Source: JALZMG01 sp963844175 (GTDB lineage: Bacteria; Actinomycetota; Acidimicrobiia; Acidimicrobiales; Ilumatobacteraceae). From it: a stretch of DNA of 64,000 nucleotides. Positions 44,415-54,800 of this stretch are shown here, one piece after another. The first letter of the stretch is position 1; each line of letters starts with the position of its first letter. The stretch lies in contig CAWJNE010000001.1 of NCBI GenBank assembly GCA_963844175.1, positions 124,001 to 188,000 of the forward strand, in the 5' to 3' direction. The notes under the pieces are model-generated. The model saw only the letters and a list, made by a program, of their open reading frames with translations. It was not told the DNA's origin and searched no databases. A program made the position numbers and the translations under genes.

Positions 44415-45227
44415 TCAGGGGCGTTGGCGGTACTTGGCGGGGAGGCGGCCGCGCTCGTCGCGGACGTCGAACTCGGCGCCGAGCTCTTCGATCCACTGGA
44501 TCGTGCCGCTGCGCTCCATCAGGTCGGGGGCGGTGACGAGGGCGACGATGGCACGACCGACGCCGAGAGGGGTCTGTGCCTCGTCGACGTTCGACCCGCG
44601 CTTCTCGGCCCACTCCTTGATGAACTCGGTGGCCACGTTGCCCGGGTACACCGTGCAGCAGGCGATGCCCTTCGGCTCGAGCTCGATGGCCATGTCGGCT
44701 CCGAGCCGGTCGAGCCCGGCCTTGCCCGCGCCGTAGCTCGAGCTGAAGTGGTAGGACTGCCCGCCCGGCGACGACACGTTGATGATCGCCCCGCCGGGTC
44801 CGCCGGCGAACAGCAACGGCGCGGCGTGCCACGACGCCACGTAGTGGGCGCGCAACCCGATGCCCACCTGATCGTCCCAGATCGACACCGGGTGGTCCCA
44901 GAACCCCCCGCCCCACGCCGGCGGATCGGGGATCTTGTACACGTTGTTGACCAGCACGTCGAGCTTGCCCTGCTCGGCACCCACCCGCTCGAACAGGGCG
45001 GCGATCTGGGCATCGTCGCCGTGGTCGGTCTGCACGGCGACGCCGGTACCGCCGGCCGCCTCGACCATCCGCACCGTCGCGTCGATCGTCAGCTCGCCGT
45101 CGCCGGTCGAGCGGCCGGTGACGTAGACCGTCGCGCCCTGCTCGCCGAGCGCGATCGCCGTCCCCCGCCCGATCCCGCGTGACGACCCGGTGACGACGGC
45201 GACCTTGCCGTCGAGCGGCCCGCTCAT
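44415..45227 (-). CDS. Short-chain dehydrogenase/reductase
   Basis: 270 residues. The ATG at 45227 overlaps the P450 stop (ATGA). TGSSRGIGRG (cofactor), NNVYKIP, INVSSPGG and the catalytic YGAGK (Tyr-x3-Lys) are present. The variant glycine motif and the GGFWDHPVSIWDDQ insertion resemble the DHRS1-like SDR subgroup. It likely oxidises an alcohol produced by the upstream P450. Confidence 0.92.
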   Translation of the reverse strand: MSGPLDGKVAVVTGSSRGIGRGTAIALGEQGATVYVTGRSTGDGELTIDATVRMVEAAGGTGVAVQTDHGDDAQIAALFERVGAEQGKLDVLVNNVYKIPDPPAWGGGFWDHPVSIWDDQVGIGLRAHYVASWHAAPLLFAGGPGGAIINVSSPGGQSYHFSSSYGAGKAGLDRLGADMAIELEPKGIACCTVYPGNVATEFIKEWAEKRGSNVDEAQTPLGVGRAIVALVTAPDLMERSGTIQWIEELGAEFDVRDERGRLPAKYRQRP

Positions 45228-46513
45228 GACGCGGACCGCGCCGTGAAGTCGACGTCGAGGCTGGTCAGACCGCGCAGCATGAAGCTGGGGAAGTACTCGT
45301 ACCGGTTGGTGTCCGGCAGCGAGATCGTGTCGAGGCGTCTCGACAGCTCCTGCAGGGCCACCCGGCCCTCCAACCGCGAGAGCGCGGCACCGAGGCAGAA
45401 GTGGACCCCCTTGCCGAACGCCAGGTGCTCCTTGAGGTTGGCCCGGTCCGGGTCGAACTCGTCCGGGTCGCTGAACAGCGCCTCGTCCCGGTTGGCCGAC
45501 GAGTAGATCACCACGATCCGGCTGCCGGCGGGGATGTCGACACCACCGAGCGTCACGTCCTTGGTGGCGATGCGGAACATCCCCTGCGTCGGCGTGGAGA
45601 GGCGCAGGGTCTCCTCGACGACCTTGTCGACACGGGACGGATCGTCCTTGAGCTGTCGCCATTGGTCCGGGTGCTCGGCGAGCAGGCGGACCATCTCGGT
45701 GAGCATCTTGGTCGTCGTCTCGTTGCCGGCGACCAGCAGCTGCTGGAGGATGCTCAGCATCTCCGGCATGTCCAGCGTGCGGGTGTCCGTGATCTCCGGA
45801 TCGTTGTCGCTGACCCGGGCGTTGAGCAGGTCGGTCAGCAGGTCGTCTTGCGGTTCGCGCCGGCGCCGCTCCAGCTGATCGGCGAAGTAGTGCTGGAAGT
45901 CGTTGACGCCCCGTTCGGCCTCCAGGCGCCCTTCCACGCCGAGGTCGGTGCCGATGCCGGCGATCGAGTCGTCCGACCACTTCTTGAAGTCGGCCAGCCG
46001 CTCGTCCGGGACGTTGAGCGCCTTGGCGATGACCTCCACGGGCAGCGGCACGGCGAACTGCGACACGAACTCGATCGAGCCCGAGCCGATCCACGAGTCG
46101 ATGAGGCGCGTGGCGATCTCCCGGATCGTCGGCTCGAGCGAGGAGATCACCTTCGGCGTGAACGCCTTCGTCACCAGCCGGCGATACCGGGTGTGGTCCG
46201 GCGGGTCGGCGGTGAGCATCGTCGGCACGCGGGGATAGCCCTCGGCGACGACCTCGATCATCCGCTGGCGCACGTCGTCGGGCAGCGGCATCGACGTCTG
46301 GCCGAACTGGTTGGAGTACGTCTGCGGATCGCGCACGACCTCGAGCACGAGGTCGTACCGGGTGACGAGGTAGAAGCCGTGCCCGCCGACCTCGTGCACG
46401 GGGTCCTTGGCGCGCATCGCCGCGTAGTGCGGGAACGGGCACTGCAACGTCTGCGGGTCGAACGGGTTGAAGCCCTGCAGGTCCACGTCGGGGGTGGGTT
46501 CGGTCGTCGTCAT
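45224..46513 (-). CDS. Cytochrome P450 (CYP125/142-like bacterial type)
   Basis: 429 residues, soluble. LTADPPDHTRYRRLV, the I-helix VAGNETT, EETLRLSTP (ExxR) and the heme-binding FGKGVHFCLGAALSR are all intact. Hydroxylates a hydrophobic substrate with O2 and ferredoxin; no ferredoxin gene is next to it. The subfamily is not certain; it resembles actinobacterial P450s acting on terpenoids or steroids. It is encoded with an SDR, two LLM enzymes and a PEP-mobile protein. Confidence 0.93.
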   Translation of the reverse strand: MTTTEPTPDVDLQGFNPFDPQTLQCPFPHYAAMRAKDPVHEVGGHGFYLVTRYDLVLEVVRDPQTYSNQFGQTSMPLPDDVRQRMIEVVAEGYPRVPTMLTADPPDHTRYRRLVTKAFTPKVISSLEPTIREIATRLIDSWIGSGSIEFVSQFAVPLPVEVIAKALNVPDERLADFKKWSDDSIAGIGTDLGVEGRLEAERGVNDFQHYFADQLERRRREPQDDLLTDLLNARVSDNDPEITDTRTLDMPEMLSILQQLLVAGNETTTKMLTEMVRLLAEHPDQWRQLKDDPSRVDKVVEETLRLSTPTQGMFRIATKDVTLGGVDIPAGSRIVVIYSSANRDEALFSDPDEFDPDRANLKEHLAFGKGVHFCLGAALSRLEGRVALQELSRRLDTISLPDTNRYEYFPSFMLRGLTSLDVDFTARSAS

Positions 46514-46535
46514 CGCGATCTCCTTCTCGACTCGC

Positions 46536-47624
46536 TCACAGGTCGGCCAGCGCAGCCTTCAGCTTCGGCATGTCCATCGCCCTGGCCATGATCTCGTCCA
46601 TTCCGCCCACGCTGCCCGTGAGGTTGGCCATCACCACGTGCTCCAGCCCGTGACGGGCGTAGCGCTCGAACTGCACGGCCAGCTCGTCGGCGTTGCCGAT
46701 GAACAGCACCTGCTGGACCATCTCGAACGGGATCGTCGGCGCCAGCTCACGCAGCATCTCGGGATCGAGGTCGTGGATGATCACGTCGATGAAGCCCTTG
46801 GAGTCGTCACCGAGCGGGTGGGTCAACCCGTTGGCTCGCCACATCTCCCCGGTGGCGAACAGGCCGAACAGCTTGCCGAGCGGCTCGGCCTCGAACATCT
46901 CCGCCGCCCGGTCGACGCTCTCGGCGAAGAGCAGGAACGGCAGCAGCGAGCACACCGGAGCCGGTCGACCGGCGGCGTCGGCGGCGGCCAGGATGACCTC
47001 ACGCTTGGCGCCGTACTCGTCCGGCGTCATCCACCACGCCGGCAGCCAGCCGTCGCCGTACTGACCGGTGAGGCGCAGCATGCGCGGCCCGTGGCCGGCC
47101 ACCCACACGGGCGGTCGACCCTTGCCGGGCGCCTCCAGCGGCAGGCCCATCCGGCCGGTGCCGCCGTCGGCCATGCGGCCGGTGTCGAGCAGCGAGCGCA
47201 GGTCGCGCAGCACGTCCTCGAGCAGGCTGACCGGTCGGTCGAACGGATAGCCGAACGGGGTCAGGCTCTCGGCCTCCCCGGACCCGATGCCGAGGATGAA
47301 CCCGCCGGGGATCAGATCGTTGAGCGACAGGCACAGCCGGGCCAGATCGGCGGCGCCGCGGCGCGTCCCATCCGTGACCGAGATCCCGTACGGCAGGTCG
47401 GTCATCGTGCCGACCTTCATGCCGTACACGAACGGGTCGTAGAAGGCGTCAGGGTCGGCGGCCATCGACGACAGCGGCGTGTCGGCCCACAGCCCGGGGT
47501 GGAACACGCCGAGGATGTGGTCCGGTGCCCAGTACGAGTCGAACCCGACCTGGTCGTAGAGCGGCAGGACCTGCTCGGTGCTGGCGAACGGGAACTGCGT
47601 GGGCAGGGTCATCCCGACCCGCAT
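46536..47624 (-). CDS. LLM-class F420-dependent oxidoreductase
   Basis: 362 residues, luciferase-like TIM barrel. The start RVGMTLPTQFPF, YWAPDHILG, LSLNDLIPGGFILGIGSGEAESLTPFGYPF and PPVWVAGHGPRMLRLTGQYGDGWLP follow the mycobacterial F420-dependent family (hydride transfer with F420H2 or oxidation with F420). It lies between the P450 and a second LLM gene, all on the reverse strand with short gaps. Confidence 0.9.
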   Translation of the reverse strand: MRVGMTLPTQFPFASTEQVLPLYDQVGFDSYWAPDHILGVFHPGLWADTPLSSMAADPDAFYDPFVYGMKVGTMTDLPYGISVTDGTRRGAADLARLCLSLNDLIPGGFILGIGSGEAESLTPFGYPFDRPVSLLEDVLRDLRSLLDTGRMADGGTGRMGLPLEAPGKGRPPVWVAGHGPRMLRLTGQYGDGWLPAWWMTPDEYGAKREVILAAADAAGRPAPVCSLLPFLLFAESVDRAAEMFEAEPLGKLFGLFATGEMWRANGLTHPLGDDSKGFIDVIIHDLDPEMLRELAPTIPFEMVQQVLFIGNADELAVQFERYARHGLEHVVMANLTGSVGGMDEIMARAMDMPKLKAALADL

Positions 47625-47631
47625 CAGCGCG

Positions 47632-48600
47632 TCACTTCCCGGTCATCCGCTCGACCACCGGCGCGAACGCCGCGGCGTTGGCCGAGCCGATGCTCACGTA
47701 GCTGACGCCATAGGCGGTCCGTCGCTCCTCGAGCTGTTCGCAGATCGAGTCGACCGACCCGATCAGAGCGTGTGGGTACTCGCCGAGCTGCTCCACGTCG
47801 AGGCCGAGCATGGGCGCCATCTTCTCCAGCGTGCCCGCCCGGTCGTCGGTGACGACCGAGAAGTAGCCGCCGATCTCGATCTCCAGGTCGTCGAAGCGAT
47901 CACCGGCACCGGCCTTGATCCAATCGACCTTCTGCTTGGTGAGGTCGGCCGTGCTGCTGCCGACACCGGCCGGACCGATCTTGCCCGAGCTGTTGTCGAA
48001 GTTCAGGCTGACGATGTCGGCCTCACGGCCGGCGATGCCGAGCACGCGCTTCGAGCCGCCGCCGATCATGAACGGCGGCGCCGGGCGCTGGACCGGCTTG
48101 GGCACGCCCTCGAAGCCGACGGCGTGCACGTGGTCGCCGGTGACGTCGACCTCGCCGTCGCCGAAGCAGGCCCGCAGCACGGCGATCGTCTCGACCATCC
48201 GATCGATGCGGCGGCCGGGCGGATCGAAGTCGACGCCGATCGCCTCGTACTCGCCCTGCAGCCAGCCGGCGCCGATGCCGATCTCCAGGCGGCCACCCGA
48301 GAACCAGTCGAGCGTGGCCAGCTCCTTGGCCAGGATCACCGGGTTGTGGAAGTCGGCGCAGAACACGCGGCAGCCGATCTTGATGGTGTCGGTGACCTCG
48401 GCGGCGACGGCCATCGCCGGGATCGACGCCACGTCCTGCACCGGGTGGTTGGTGGCGGCCAGCGCCGGGCCCGGACCGATGATGTGGTCGGCCAGGTGGA
48501 ACGACGAGTACCCCATGGCCTCGGCGTTGCGGGCCTGCTCCCGCCAGTCGTCGGGCGACGTCGCCTTGTAGCTCTGCACGCCGAACCTGAATTTCCTCAT
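47632..48600 (-). CDS. LLM-class F420-dependent oxidoreductase (TIGR03621-like)
   Basis: 322 residues. FRFGVQSYKATSPDDWREQARNAEAMGYSS, FHLADHIIGPGPAL and LDWFSGGRLEIGIGAGW with PPFMIGGGSKRVLGIAGREADIV place it in the F420-dependent subgroup related to MSMEG_2516. Its ATG overlaps the stop of the upstream PEP-mobile gene by 4 bases. A different substrate from the adjacent LLM enzyme is likely, since they are only distantly similar. Confidence 0.9.
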   Translation of the reverse strand: MRKFRFGVQSYKATSPDDWREQARNAEAMGYSSFHLADHIIGPGPALAATNHPVQDVASIPAMAVAAEVTDTIKIGCRVFCADFHNPVILAKELATLDWFSGGRLEIGIGAGWLQGEYEAIGVDFDPPGRRIDRMVETIAVLRACFGDGEVDVTGDHVHAVGFEGVPKPVQRPAPPFMIGGGSKRVLGIAGREADIVSLNFDNSSGKIGPAGVGSSTADLTKQKVDWIKAGAGDRFDDLEIEIGGYFSVVTDDRAGTLEKMAPMLGLDVEQLGEYPHALIGSVDSICEQLEERRTAYGVSYVSIGSANAAAFAPVVERMTGK

Positions 48601-50339
48601 GCTCCAACCTCCAGAACCGTGATCTTGCCCGTATCGGCGTCCAGCTCGATCAGCGCACCGTCGGGGATCCGCTCGGTGGCACCGGTGGCCGACACCACGC
48701 AGGGCAGCCCGAGCTCGCGGCTGACGATGATGGCGTGGCTGATCTGGCCACCGACGTCGACGACGACGCCACCCACGGCCATGAACAGCGGCGTCCAGGC
48801 GGGATCCGTGAGCGGGGCCACGAGGATGTCGCCAGGCCCGAGGTCGCCGGGGTCGCTGGGGTCGGTGACGACCCGGGCTCGCCCCGTGATCTGGCCCGGG
48901 CAGCCGGGGACGGCCTGGAGCACCTCGCCGGCGACCATCGGCTCCTCGGTCGATTCACCGCGCTTTCGCCACGTCGAGATCGGCGGGACCTCGCCGTACT
49001 TGATGAAGTACGGCGGGATGACGCCCCACAGCTCCTGCCAGCGGGCGTACCGGTCGGCCAGCAGCTCCCGGAAGGACGCCGGGTCGGCGACGAACGCCTC
49101 GACCTCGCCGTCGAGGAGCATGAACACGTGGCGCGGGTCGGCGAGATCGCCCGCCTCGGTGTGCCGGCGGCCGAGCTCGCGGAACGCCATCCGGCCCTCG
49201 TGCACCGCACGGACGATGTTCGTCTTGGTGCGCTCACGGAAGGCCAGCTGGTGGGCGGCGACGAGCGCCGCCTCGAACTGTCCGGCCAGCTCGTCACCGA
49301 GCGGCGCCACCTTCGCCCTGACCTGGTCGACCATGGCGGCACGCTCATCGGCCTTCCGCTGGTTGCGGATGCGCGGCGACTCGCCGTCGGCCTGCATCCG
49401 GACGCGATCCAGCGCAGCCAGGGCGATCTCGGGACGCGTCTCCCAGGTCTCGGCGCTGATCTCCCACTCGTTCGGCCCGCGCGACCCGTAGTCGGTGAGG
49501 AACTGCTCGAAGTCGTTCCGGAACTCCACCACCTCCGGCGCGCCGGAGTCGGCCACGCGGTCGAGCAATCCCTCGACGCCGTCATCGAACGCGGCGGTGA
49601 GCTCGGACGAGGCGCGGATCTGGCGGGACAGCTCCCACAGCGCGTAGCTCGGCTCGGCGGAGTCGACGTCGCCGAGTCCGGCGAGCAGCTTCATCGGGAT
49701 CGTCGGGTCGCCGATGGCCTGACCGACGGCGAACAGGATCCCCGGTGCGATGCCCGAGCTGCTCGACGTCACCGTGTGGCTCTCGAAGAGCTTCTGCAGC
49801 ATCGGCTGCGTGCTGCGGGCGTAGGCGACGAGCTCCTCGTCGGAGATCGACGACAGATCGGGCCGGGTGTCGCGCAGCTCGATCGTCTCCCGCTTCTCCT
49901 CGTCGAACTCCGGCCACGACGAGGTGGACATCACCCAGCCGAGGTGCTCCATGATCTTCGGCACCAGGTCCGGCCGGTCGTCGAGCGGGTGCTCCTCGTA
50001 CGGCGGGACCTCCGGGTGATCGCCGAAGAAGGCCAGATCGAGCTGGTCGACGGTCACGGACGGGTTGCGGACACCCTGCATGCGGACGTTCGACAGGTTG
50101 ATGTACATGTACCCGCCGAAGAACCCGGCCGCCTCCGGGAAGTCGGGGTCGAACTCGTCGACGTCGTACAGGCCCTGGCGCACGTAGCCGTCGCGCCATC
50201 CGGGCACGATGCCGTTGTCCCACGTGAACTGTTGCCCCAGCGGCGAGGCCGGTGTGGGGAGCACCTCGCCGGCGTTGGCACGCGTGAAGTGGTTCCATCG
50301 CGGGCCGATCGGCCAGTCGGTGATCCAGCGGTCGTCCAT
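48597..50339 (-). CDS. PEP-utilising enzyme mobile (swivelling His) domain protein, paralogue 1
   Basis: 580 residues from the ATG at 50339, which follows GGGGG; an upstream ATG is less like the paralogue. A start rich in aromatics leads to HFTRANAGEVLP, a segment resembling the opening of PEP-synthase-like proteins. A long helical middle follows (RGPNEWEIS, TRPEIAL). The C-terminal domain holds GRARVV, GDILVAPLTDPAWTP and GGQISHAIIVSRELGLPCVV with the phosphorylatable His. No ATP-grasp (nucleotide-binding) domain is present, so a partner must phosphorylate it. It is paralogous to 55550-57337. It is divergent from a Rieske oxygenase gene around a TetR-type palindrome. Confidence 0.82.
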   Translation of the reverse strand: MDDRWITDWPIGPRWNHFTRANAGEVLPTPASPLGQQFTWDNGIVPGWRDGYVRQGLYDVDEFDPDFPEAAGFFGGYMYINLSNVRMQGVRNPSVTVDQLDLAFFGDHPEVPPYEEHPLDDRPDLVPKIMEHLGWVMSTSSWPEFDEEKRETIELRDTRPDLSSISDEELVAYARSTQPMLQKLFESHTVTSSSSGIAPGILFAVGQAIGDPTIPMKLLAGLGDVDSAEPSYALWELSRQIRASSELTAAFDDGVEGLLDRVADSGAPEVVEFRNDFEQFLTDYGSRGPNEWEISAETWETRPEIALAALDRVRMQADGESPRIRNQRKADERAAMVDQVRAKVAPLGDELAGQFEAALVAAHQLAFRERTKTNIVRAVHEGRMAFRELGRRHTEAGDLADPRHVFMLLDGEVEAFVADPASFRELLADRYARWQELWGVIPPYFIKYGEVPPISTWRKRGESTEEPMVAGEVLQAVPGCPGQITGRARVVTDPSDPGDLGPGDILVAPLTDPAWTPLFMAVGGVVVDVGGQISHAIIVSRELGLPCVVSATGATERIPDGALIELDADTGKITVLEVGA

Positions 50340-50394
50340 CCAGTCGTGCCCCCTTCGGCCGACGCTCGACACTCCAGCGCACGGCGTGCGGCGT

Positions 50395-50416
50395 AAACTA
50401 ACCGACGGGTTAGTTT
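50395..50416. promoter_or_regulatory. TetR-type operator between PEP-mobile and Rieske genes
   Basis: Perfect inverted repeat AAACTAACC-GACG-GGTTAGTTT, 9-bp arms, in the gap between starts at 50339 and 50466. It is AT-richer than its surroundings. ACTAAC...GTTAGT palindromes are typical TetR-family operators in actinobacteria. No TetR gene is in the window. Confidence 0.65.
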
Positions 50417-50465
50417 CCTGTCACCGCCGTGACCGGTGCCTGACGATCGACACAGGGAGGCCGTC

Positions 50466-51665
50466 ATGATCCCCGAGACGCGACCGAACGATTGGGACGA
50501 GCTGGCCGCGCGGCTGCTCGATCACCTGGACGGCGGGACGACCGACTCGGCCGAGTCCGTGCGCGCCGTTCCGGTCACCGACTACCTCGACGAGATCCGG
50601 TGGGCCAACGAGGTCGACCGCATCTTCCGGCGGTCCCCGGTGGTCGTGGCGTTGACCGCCCACCTGCCGGCGCCGGGCGCCTACCGGTCGATCGACCTGG
50701 CCGGCATCCCGGTCCTCACCGTCCGCCAGTCCGACGGCGGGGTCAAGGCGTTCATCAACGTCTGCCGCCACCGTGGCGCCCAGGTCGTGGCCCACGGCTG
50801 CGGGACGGCGCGTCGGTTCACGTGCCCGTACCACGCGTGGAGCTACAACAACGAGGGCGCGTTGGTGGGCGTGTCGGGGCGGTCGACGTTCGGCGACCTC
50901 GACACGGGCACGCGCGGGTTGACGGAGCTGCCGTGCGAGGAGCGGGCCGGCATGGTGTTCGCCGTCCTCGACCCGGCGGCGACGCTCGACGTCGACGCAT
51001 GGCTCGACGGTTACGACCACGTCCTCGAGTCGCTCGGCCTCGACACCGTCGAGCTGATGGACGAGCGGGAGCTGATCGGCCCGAACTGGAAGGTCGCCTA
51101 CGACGGGTACGTCGACGGCTACCACCTCGACATCCTGCACAAGGACACGCTCGGCAAGGACGTGATGGGCAACATCATGACCGTCGACGCGTGGGGCCCA
51201 CACCAGCGGGTGGCGTTCGCCAGGCGCAACCTCCACGAGCTGCGCGACGTACCGCGCGACGAGTGGAAGGCCAGCAACCACATGGGCCTGGTGCACACCG
51301 TGTTCCCGCACGTGTCGGTGGCCGGCAACGGCGGGACGGGGATGATGGTCAGCCAGCTCATCCCGGGACCGACCCCGGACCGGTCGCGCACCATCCAGAC
51401 CCACGTCATCATCGCCGGCGCCGACGATGAGCAGCGCAAGCAGACGATGCTGCGGGCCGACTTCCTCGAGTACGTCGTGACCGAGGAGGACTACAAGACA
51501 GGCCTCGGCATCCAGGCCGGGCTGGCGTCCGGCGCCAACACCGAGTTCCTGTTCGGTCGCAACGAGCCCGGCAACCAGCGGTTCCACGAGTGGGTCGACC
51601 GGTTGCTCGCCGACCCGGTCGAGGTCCGCTCGCCGTCGGCCCGCGCCGGCGCCGCCGCCGACTGA
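50466..51665 (+). CDS. Rieske non-heme iron oxygenase, alpha subunit
   Basis: 399 residues from the ATG at 50466, behind GGGAGG. The Rieske [2Fe-2S] ligands are CRHRGAQVV and CPYHAWSY. The catalytic iron site has YVDGYHLDILHKDTL with two His. The family hydroxylates aromatic, terpenoid or steroid rings and needs a reductase that is not encoded nearby. It shares a divergent promoter with the PEP-mobile/LLM/P450 run, so it probably belongs to the same pathway. Confidence 0.92.
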   Translation: MIPETRPNDWDELAARLLDHLDGGTTDSAESVRAVPVTDYLDEIRWANEVDRIFRRSPVVVALTAHLPAPGAYRSIDLAGIPVLTVRQSDGGVKAFINVCRHRGAQVVAHGCGTARRFTCPYHAWSYNNEGALVGVSGRSTFGDLDTGTRGLTELPCEERAGMVFAVLDPAATLDVDAWLDGYDHVLESLGLDTVELMDERELIGPNWKVAYDGYVDGYHLDILHKDTLGKDVMGNIMTVDAWGPHQRVAFARRNLHELRDVPRDEWKASNHMGLVHTVFPHVSVAGNGGTGMMVSQLIPGPTPDRSRTIQTHVIIAGADDEQRKQTMLRADFLEYVVTEEDYKTGLGIQAGLASGANTEFLFGRNEPGNQRFHEWVDRLLADPVEVRSPSARAGAAAD

Positions 51666-51732
51666 GCTGGCCGGCACCGATCGCCACGTCAGGCGGCGCG
51701 CAGCTGGGTGCCGTCAGAACGGTAGGCGCTCC

Positions 51733-51815
51733 CCATCCGAGGGTTTGCTGCATGCGAGGGTTTGCAGAGGGGCTTCCCCGCAGCTGACCCTCCGGTGCAC
51801 GAAACCCTCGGATGG
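51733..51815. repeat. Dispersed hairpin repeat element, copy 2
   Basis: 83 bases with perfect 14-bp terminal inverted repeats (CCATCCGAGGGTTT at 51733-51746, AAACCCTCGGATGG at 51802-51815) and nested inner repeats (GAGGGT/ACCCTC, GGGG-CTT-CCCC). It resembles the element at 41851-41917 in reverse orientation. It lies between the convergent Rieske and hrpA genes and could terminate both. Confidence 0.8.
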
Positions 51816-51831
51816 ATCTGGCGCGGGCCGA

Positions 51832-54800
51832 CTAGGGCTCGAAGGTGGTGAGGGCTCGGGCGACGCGGGTGGCGCTGACGGGGACGTTCGTGCCGAGGGG
51901 TTGGGCGAACACGCTGACCCGCAACTCCTCCAGCAGCCAGCCGACCTCGACGAGGTCCGTCGAGGCTGCGGCGCCCGCCCGGGACAGCGCCGCGTAGCGC
52001 TGCTCCAGCGGCACGACCTCGGCCCGCCGGCGGGCGTCGCGGGCGACGTCGAGCCGTTCGAGCCGGTGCTCGACGCCGCGCACGTAGCGCAACACGTCCG
52101 GCAGCCGCCGCGCCCCGGCCGAGGCGACGAACCCCGGTCGCAGCAGCCGCCCGAGGTGCGCTTCGGCGTCATCGACGACCGGGCGCGCCGCCTCCGCCGT
52201 CAGCTCGGCCAGCCGCAGCCGGACGCGGGTCTCGGCAGCCAGCACATCGGCGGCCGTCTCCAAGGCCCGTCGGGCGATGGTGCCGGCTTCGTCCCTCACG
52301 CGTCGCTGCAGCTCGGTGAAGGCCACCTCGTCCCACGGCAGCTCGCCGGCGTCGTCGAGCACGGCGTCGACGGCCGCCAGCACGGCATCGGCGGCCAGCT
52401 CGTCAACCGGGATCCCGGCCGTGCCCACCGCTCCCGCCCGCCGCCGATCGAGGTCGCGACGAACGCTCGCCGCCGACGGCGCAGCCGTCAGCACGAGCAG
52501 CCGGCGGACGCCCCCACGCATGGCTCGCTGCTGCACGTCGGGGTTGGTCGTCACGCGCAGCGCGACGCTCACCCCTTCGTCGACGAGGGCCGGGTAGCCG
52601 AGCGTCCCGCCGGCTCCGGCGACGACGGCCGGAAGCTGCCCGACGTCCCACGACACGAGGCCGGTCCGCTCGGCGATCGGTGACGCTGCGGCGACGGCGG
52701 CGCGTGCGGCCGCGGCCATCCGCCGCCGGATGGCCTCGAGGTCGTCGTCGGCGTCGACGACCTCGCCGTCGGCGTCGGCAACGACGAAGTTCACCTTGAG
52801 GTGCGCTGGCACGTCTACGGGCCGGAACGCACCCGGCGGGACCGATGGCTGGAGCGCCACGGCCAGGGCATCGATCAACCGTCCGGATGGGGACCCGAGT
52901 CGATCCCACGCTGCGTCGACCGTCTCGGCCATCGGGATGAGCGTCCGGCGGACGTCCTTCGGCAGCGTGCGCACCAGGGCGTCGACCAGCGCCCGCCGGT
53001 AGCCCGGCACCTGCCAGTCGAACCCGTCCGTCGTGACCCGGTTGAGCAGCTCCAGCGGAACGTGCGCCGTGACCCCGTCGAGCGGCTCACCCGGTGCGAA
53101 CCGGTAGGTCAACGGCACCGCCACGTCGCCCTGTCGCCATGCGTCGGGGTAGTCCGCCGAGCGCACCAGGCCGCCACCGACGAGATCGTCCGTGAGGTCG
53201 AGCTGTGCCGTGTCGTGCTGGTCCCGCCACCAACGATCGAAGCGCCGGCCGGTCGTCACGTCGGTCGGGATGCGCCGATCGTAGAAGTCCTCGACGCGGT
53301 CGTCGTCGAGCAGCCCACCACGCCGCGCTTTGGCCTCCAACGCGCCGACGCCATCCCGGAACGCACGGTTGCGGGCCAGGAAGGCGTGTGGGGCGTCCCA
53401 CTCCCCATCGACGAGCGCATGGCGGACGAACATCGCCCGGGCGTCGGCGGCATCCACACGGTCGAGCAGCACCACTCGGCCCGTCACGATCGGGAGCCCG
53501 TAGAGGGTGACCGTCTCCGTCGTCACAGCCGACCCGCGATCGGCGTCCCACCACGGCTCGCCGTACGAGCGCCTGACCAGGTGCCCGGCCGCCCGCTCGA
53601 TCCAGTCCGGCGTGATCGTCGCCACGCGACGGGCCCGGAGGCGGTCGGTCTCGACCAGCTCGGCGGCCATCACCCACCGCGGCGGACGGCGCGCCAGCAC
53701 GGATCCCGCAGCGATGACGAACGACGAGCCCCGCGCCCCGCGGAACTGCCGACCGTCCTGATCGCGCCCGCCGACGTGCGACAGCAAGCCGGCCAGCACC
53801 GCGCGGTGCACGTCGTCGGGCCGCGCCTCCTCGTTGGTGACGCGCAGGCCGACCTCCCCCGCCACCCGGCGGAGCTGGCTGAACAGGTCCTGCCACTCGC
53901 GCACGCGCTGGTGGTTGAGGTACTCGGCCCGGCAGCGCTTGCGGAACTGGTTGCCGGAGAGCTGGCGCTGCTGCTCCCGCACGTACCGCCACAGCGCCAC
54001 GATCGACAGCAGGTCGCTGCCCGGCACGTCGAACCGGCGATGCAGCTCGTCGGCCTCCTGGCGCTGCTCGACGGGACGCTCACGTGGGTCGCGCATCGAG
54101 AGTGCGGCGGCGATCACCAGCACGTCGTGGACGCACCCCTGCTCGCCGGCGGCGAGGACCATGCGTCCGATGCGCGGGTCGACGGGCAGCCGCGCCAGCT
54201 TGCGGCCGATGCGGGTGAGTCGGCGGTCGTCGGCGTCGCCGGAGATGGCCCCCAGTTCCTCGAGCAGCAGGAAGCCGTCGCGGATCGCCGCCGTGTCGGG
54301 GGGCTCGATGAACGGGAACGTCGCCACATCGCCGAGGTCGAGCGCAAGCATCTGGAGGATGACCGCCGCCAGGCTCGTGCGCAGCAGCTCCGGTTCGGTG
54401 AACTCCGGGCGAGCGGCCAGATCGTCCTCGGTGTAGAGCCGGATGCACACCCCGGGGCCCAGCCGGCCGCACCGGCCGGCCCGCTGGTCGGCCGAGGCCT
54501 GCGAGATCGGTTCGATCGGCAGCCGCTGCACCTTGAGCCGGCGGCTGTACCTCGAAATCCTGGCCACGCCCGTGTCGACCACGAACCGCACGCCCGGGAC
54601 GGTGATCGATGTCTCGGCGACGTTGGTGCTGAGGACGATCCGCCGACCGGCGTGGGCCTGGAAGATCCGCTGCTGCTCCCCCGTCGAGAGCCGGGCGTAC
54701 AGCGGCAGCACCTCGGTGCCCGTCGTGAACCGGCGGCGCAGCGCATCGGCGGCGTCGTGGATCTCCCGCTCGCCGCTGAGGAACACGAGGACGTCGCCCG

